Both the position numbers and the translations under genes were made by a program. 64,000 bases of DNA, from NCBI RefSeq assembly GCF_021391675.1, contig NZ_CP090095.1:4067001-4131000 (forward strand), read 5' to 3'. Positions 62,478 through 64,000 of this stretch are shown one piece after another; within the stretch, counting starts at the first letter, position 1; the number at the start of each line of letters is the position of its first letter. Source of the stretch: Neorhizobium galegae (GTDB lineage: Bacteria; Pseudomonadota; Alphaproteobacteria; Rhizobiales; Rhizobiaceae). Under the pieces are notes generated by a model, which was given only the letters and a program-made list of their open reading frames with translations, was not told the DNA's origin and ran no database searches.

Positions 62478-63338
62478 TTGGTCTCGTCGATAGCATCCTA
62501 TGCAACCGGTCTGGACTATTCCAGAAATCTACGTGCTCAGTCGGGAAGCACATTTCAAGCGCGTGAAGATGCCGCGAAAAGGGTCCAAGCAGCCGTTGCA
62601 AATGGCGCACCGACGAAAGAAATCGAAGCCCTCGTCATACAAGCCGGATCAATCCGCTACAGCGAAGAGGAGTTGGTTGCTGACGAGCAGCGGATCAATG
62701 CGCGAGAGGACCTCAAGGCAAGGCTGCGCGCCGGCATTGCTGACCCGGAAGAGGAGTTCAAGGCAAAGGCTTTCCTGGTCACGCCCGACTCATGGCCAGA
62801 TGAGCAGAGGCTAGACGCTGCCCGCCAAATTGACGCCGCAGGATATCTTGACAGCCAAATCCAGAATAGGCTCGCTGAGCCCCGCCTCCATACAAGGCGG
62901 GAGCTTCAAGAAAAACGGGATCCTTCCAGATATGCTGGTATTGAGGTGAAACGCTTGCCACCTGTCGTTGGGTTTCAGCCGACAGAAGCGATGAAGGCGG
63001 AAGTCGCTGCAATTCATGCAAATGCAGCGCGCGCTGCAGCGGAATTGAGCGCCCAAAGGCAGGCCAACCCCGGACTCTATGCCGACAATCTCGAAAACAA
63101 TTCGATGAATGAGACCAACGTCGCCACAATCCCAGCCAAAGACCTCGACGACAAGATTGAGTACATCACACATCTGATTGAAAGCGGAGAATCGGAAAAA
63201 TACTCGTTTAGTGCTGGCAATGGTGACCAAACCACCACCTCAATCCACCAGTTTCTATATTGGCTGCAACAGCGCGCCACAGACATGGAGAACGGCGGGA
63301 CCTATTTGCCGGCGATGTTTAACAACCCAAGCGCTTAG
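62478..63338 (+). CDS. Unrecognised hypothetical protein with helical, Glu/Ala-rich body, 286 aa
   Basis: TTG 62478 with GGAG 8 bases upstream is the better start; a GTG at 62469 is in frame but has no binding site. The body is helical and charged (QAREDAAKRVQAAVANGAPT, LVADEQRINAREDLKARLRA, PTEAMKAEVAAIHANAARAA), with a C-terminal part of different character (DLDDKIEYITHLIESGESEK; TTSIHQFLYWLQQRATDMEN). The base composition is more AT-rich than its neighbours, hinting at acquisition. It lacks family, signal peptide and membrane segments. Nothing around it suggests a job. Confidence 0.62.
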   Translation: MVSSIASYATGLDYSRNLRAQSGSTFQAREDAAKRVQAAVANGAPTKEIEALVIQAGSIRYSEEELVADEQRINAREDLKARLRAGIADPEEEFKAKAFLVTPDSWPDEQRLDAARQIDAAGYLDSQIQNRLAEPRLHTRRELQEKRDPSRYAGIEVKRLPPVVGFQPTEAMKAEVAAIHANAARAAAELSAQRQANPGLYADNLENNSMNETNVATIPAKDLDDKIEYITHLIESGESEKYSFSAGNGDQTTTSIHQFLYWLQQRATDMENGGTYLPAMFNNPSA

Positions 63339-63385
63339 CATTTGCGGCTATGACAGGGATGGCAAATAGGCATCGAAAGCCGACA

Positions 63386-63424
63386 GTTTCAGCTTTAGAC
63401 TGAAACGCTTTCGTTTCGCGAAAG
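63386..63424. other. Two adjacent stem-loops before the CorC-like gene end
   Basis: GTTTCAG/CTGAAAC (63386-63406) and CTTTCG/CGAAAG (63408-63424) lie between two convergent genes. No T-run follows on either strand, so they are not classical terminators, but they could terminate with Rho or stabilise 3' ends. Confidence 0.4.
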
Positions 63425-63425
63425 A

Positions 63426-64000
63426 TTACTCCGCCGGCAGCGTCACATCTTCCGCAGGCCGGATCCTTAGCCGCGTGATGCGGTTCTTCTCCCGCTTCAT
63501 GACAGTGAAACGCTTACCGTAAAAAGTAAACGCCTGCCGTTCTTCCGGGATCAGCTTCGATTCGTGGATGACGAGGCCGGCGATCGTGGTTGCTTCGGCG
63601 TCCGGCAGGCTCCAGTCCAGCGCGCGGTTCAGATCGCGGATCGGCACGGAACCGTCGACGACGATCGATCCGTCCGCTTCCTGGCGCACGCCCTGGATCT
63701 CGATATCGTGCTCGTCGGCAATGTCGCCGACAATCTCCTCCAGGATGTCTTCCAGCGTGACGATGCCCTGCACCTCGCCATATTCGTCGACGACGACCGC
63801 AAAATGCCCCTTGCGGCGCAGGAAGGCGCTGAGCTGGTCCTTGAGGCTGGTGCTGTCGGGCACGAACCAGGGCTTCTGGGCGATCTTGACGATATCCAGG
63901 TTTTCGGGCTCGACATTCGGCTCGGCGAGCGCCCGGAGCAGGTCCTTGGCATGGACGACGCCGATGATGTTCTCAGTCGAATTGCGCCAGAGCGGCATGC
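63426..64000 (-). CDS. CBS-domain CorC/HlyC-family protein, C-terminal part
   Basis: The gene runs off the right edge; only the last 191 codons are seen. Two CBS repeats are visible (VVHAKDLLRALAEPNVEPEN; LRRKGHFAVVVDEYGEVQGI then VTLEDILEEIVGDIADEHD), then the CorC_HlyC domain (SIVVDGSVPIRDLNRALDWS; TTIAGLVIHESKLIPEERQA; FYGKRFTVMKREKNRITRLR). Such proteins affect magnesium or cobalt efflux and are often called hemolysin-like; a DUF21 membrane domain may precede. Next to ybeY in many alphaproteobacteria; this cannot be seen here. Confidence 0.85.
   Translation of the reverse strand, partial: MPLWRNSTENIIGVVHAKDLLRALAEPNVEPENLDIVKIAQKPWFVPDSTSLKDQLSAFLRRKGHFAVVVDEYGEVQGIVTLEDILEEIVGDIADEHDIEIQGVRQEADGSIVVDGSVPIRDLNRALDWSLPDAEATTIAGLVIHESKLIPEERQAFTFYGKRFTVMKREKNRITRLRIRPAEDVTLPAE

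Overview
The window comes from an alphaproteobacterium of the Rhizobiaceae (Rhizobium/Agrobacterium/Neorhizobium/Sinorhizobium group). The evidence is the high GC content with GTG and TTG starts, CTTGAC-N17-CTATAT-type promoters, and gene sets typical of rhizobial chromosomes (tlpA<>argH-lptM-like-lysA-TIGR02302, hpt, ftsEX, cobS-cobT, etfBA-3-hydroxybutyryl-CoA dehydrogenase). The genus cannot be fixed from this sequence alone.

Bases 1 to about 26,090 hold the late half of a siphovirus-type prophage, cut by the left window edge. In order they encode the end of the portal protein, an S49 head-maturation protease, an HK97-fold major capsid protein, small head and connector proteins, a tail terminator candidate, a tail tube protein, a gpG/gpGT-like tail-assembly chaperone pair with a probable -1 ribosomal frameshift, a tape measure protein, tail-tip proteins and a beta-helix tail spike. 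An antisense 840-aa membrane gene (HTTM-like plus DCC/DUF393 thioredoxin-like domain) follows, then a lysis cassette (holin, GH24 endolysin, i-spanin, o-spanin nested at the i-spanin end), a DUF1515-like protein and a strong terminator. Beyond the terminator lies a lower-GC accessory tail: two tiny antisense ORFs, a secreted five-bladed-propeller protein and an all-helical DUF5677/HEPN-like protein. The region ends at tRNA-Arg(CCG), read leftwards, so the element abuts the tRNA 3' end as expected for a tRNA-integrated phage. Integrase, repressor and the other att site are not in the window.

Bases 26,094-64,000 are ordinary chromosome: dsbB, an HNH nuclease, an AlkA-type glycosylase, gluQRS, a BrkB-family protein, an SDR, HIG1, a PduO-type adenosyltransferase, rhomboid, etfB-etfA, 3-hydroxybutyryl-CoA dehydrogenase, a candidate small RNA, tlpA<>argH, an LptM-like lipoprotein, lysA, TIGR02302, a receiver-only response regulator, hpt, a DUF3426-like protein <> ftsE-ftsX, YdcF, plsC, a gamma-glutamylcyclotransferase, DUF2125, hisC-tyrC, a methyltransferase <> gloB-cupin, YhhN, an EamA/YddG exporter, DUF3108, rpmB, a queuosine-precursor transporter behind a candidate preQ1-I riboswitch, cobS-cobT with a phytase-like gene, a DnaJ-type protein <> BolA, an orphan gene, and the end of a CBS-domain CorC/HlyC protein.

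One feature runs across both parts: five apparent single-base frameshifts (S49 protease, tape measure twice, i-spanin, YhhN). They mean either real decay or indel errors in the assembly. Because one lies in a chromosomal gene and most are in G/C-rich runs, sequencing error has to be excluded before the prophage is called defective. The most interesting items are the HTTM-DCC cargo gene, the chaperone frameshift, the G7 run in the tape measure gene, the nested spanins, the candidate sRNA after the 3-hydroxybutyryl-CoA dehydrogenase gene, and the riboswitch whose pseudoknot would cover a start codon.
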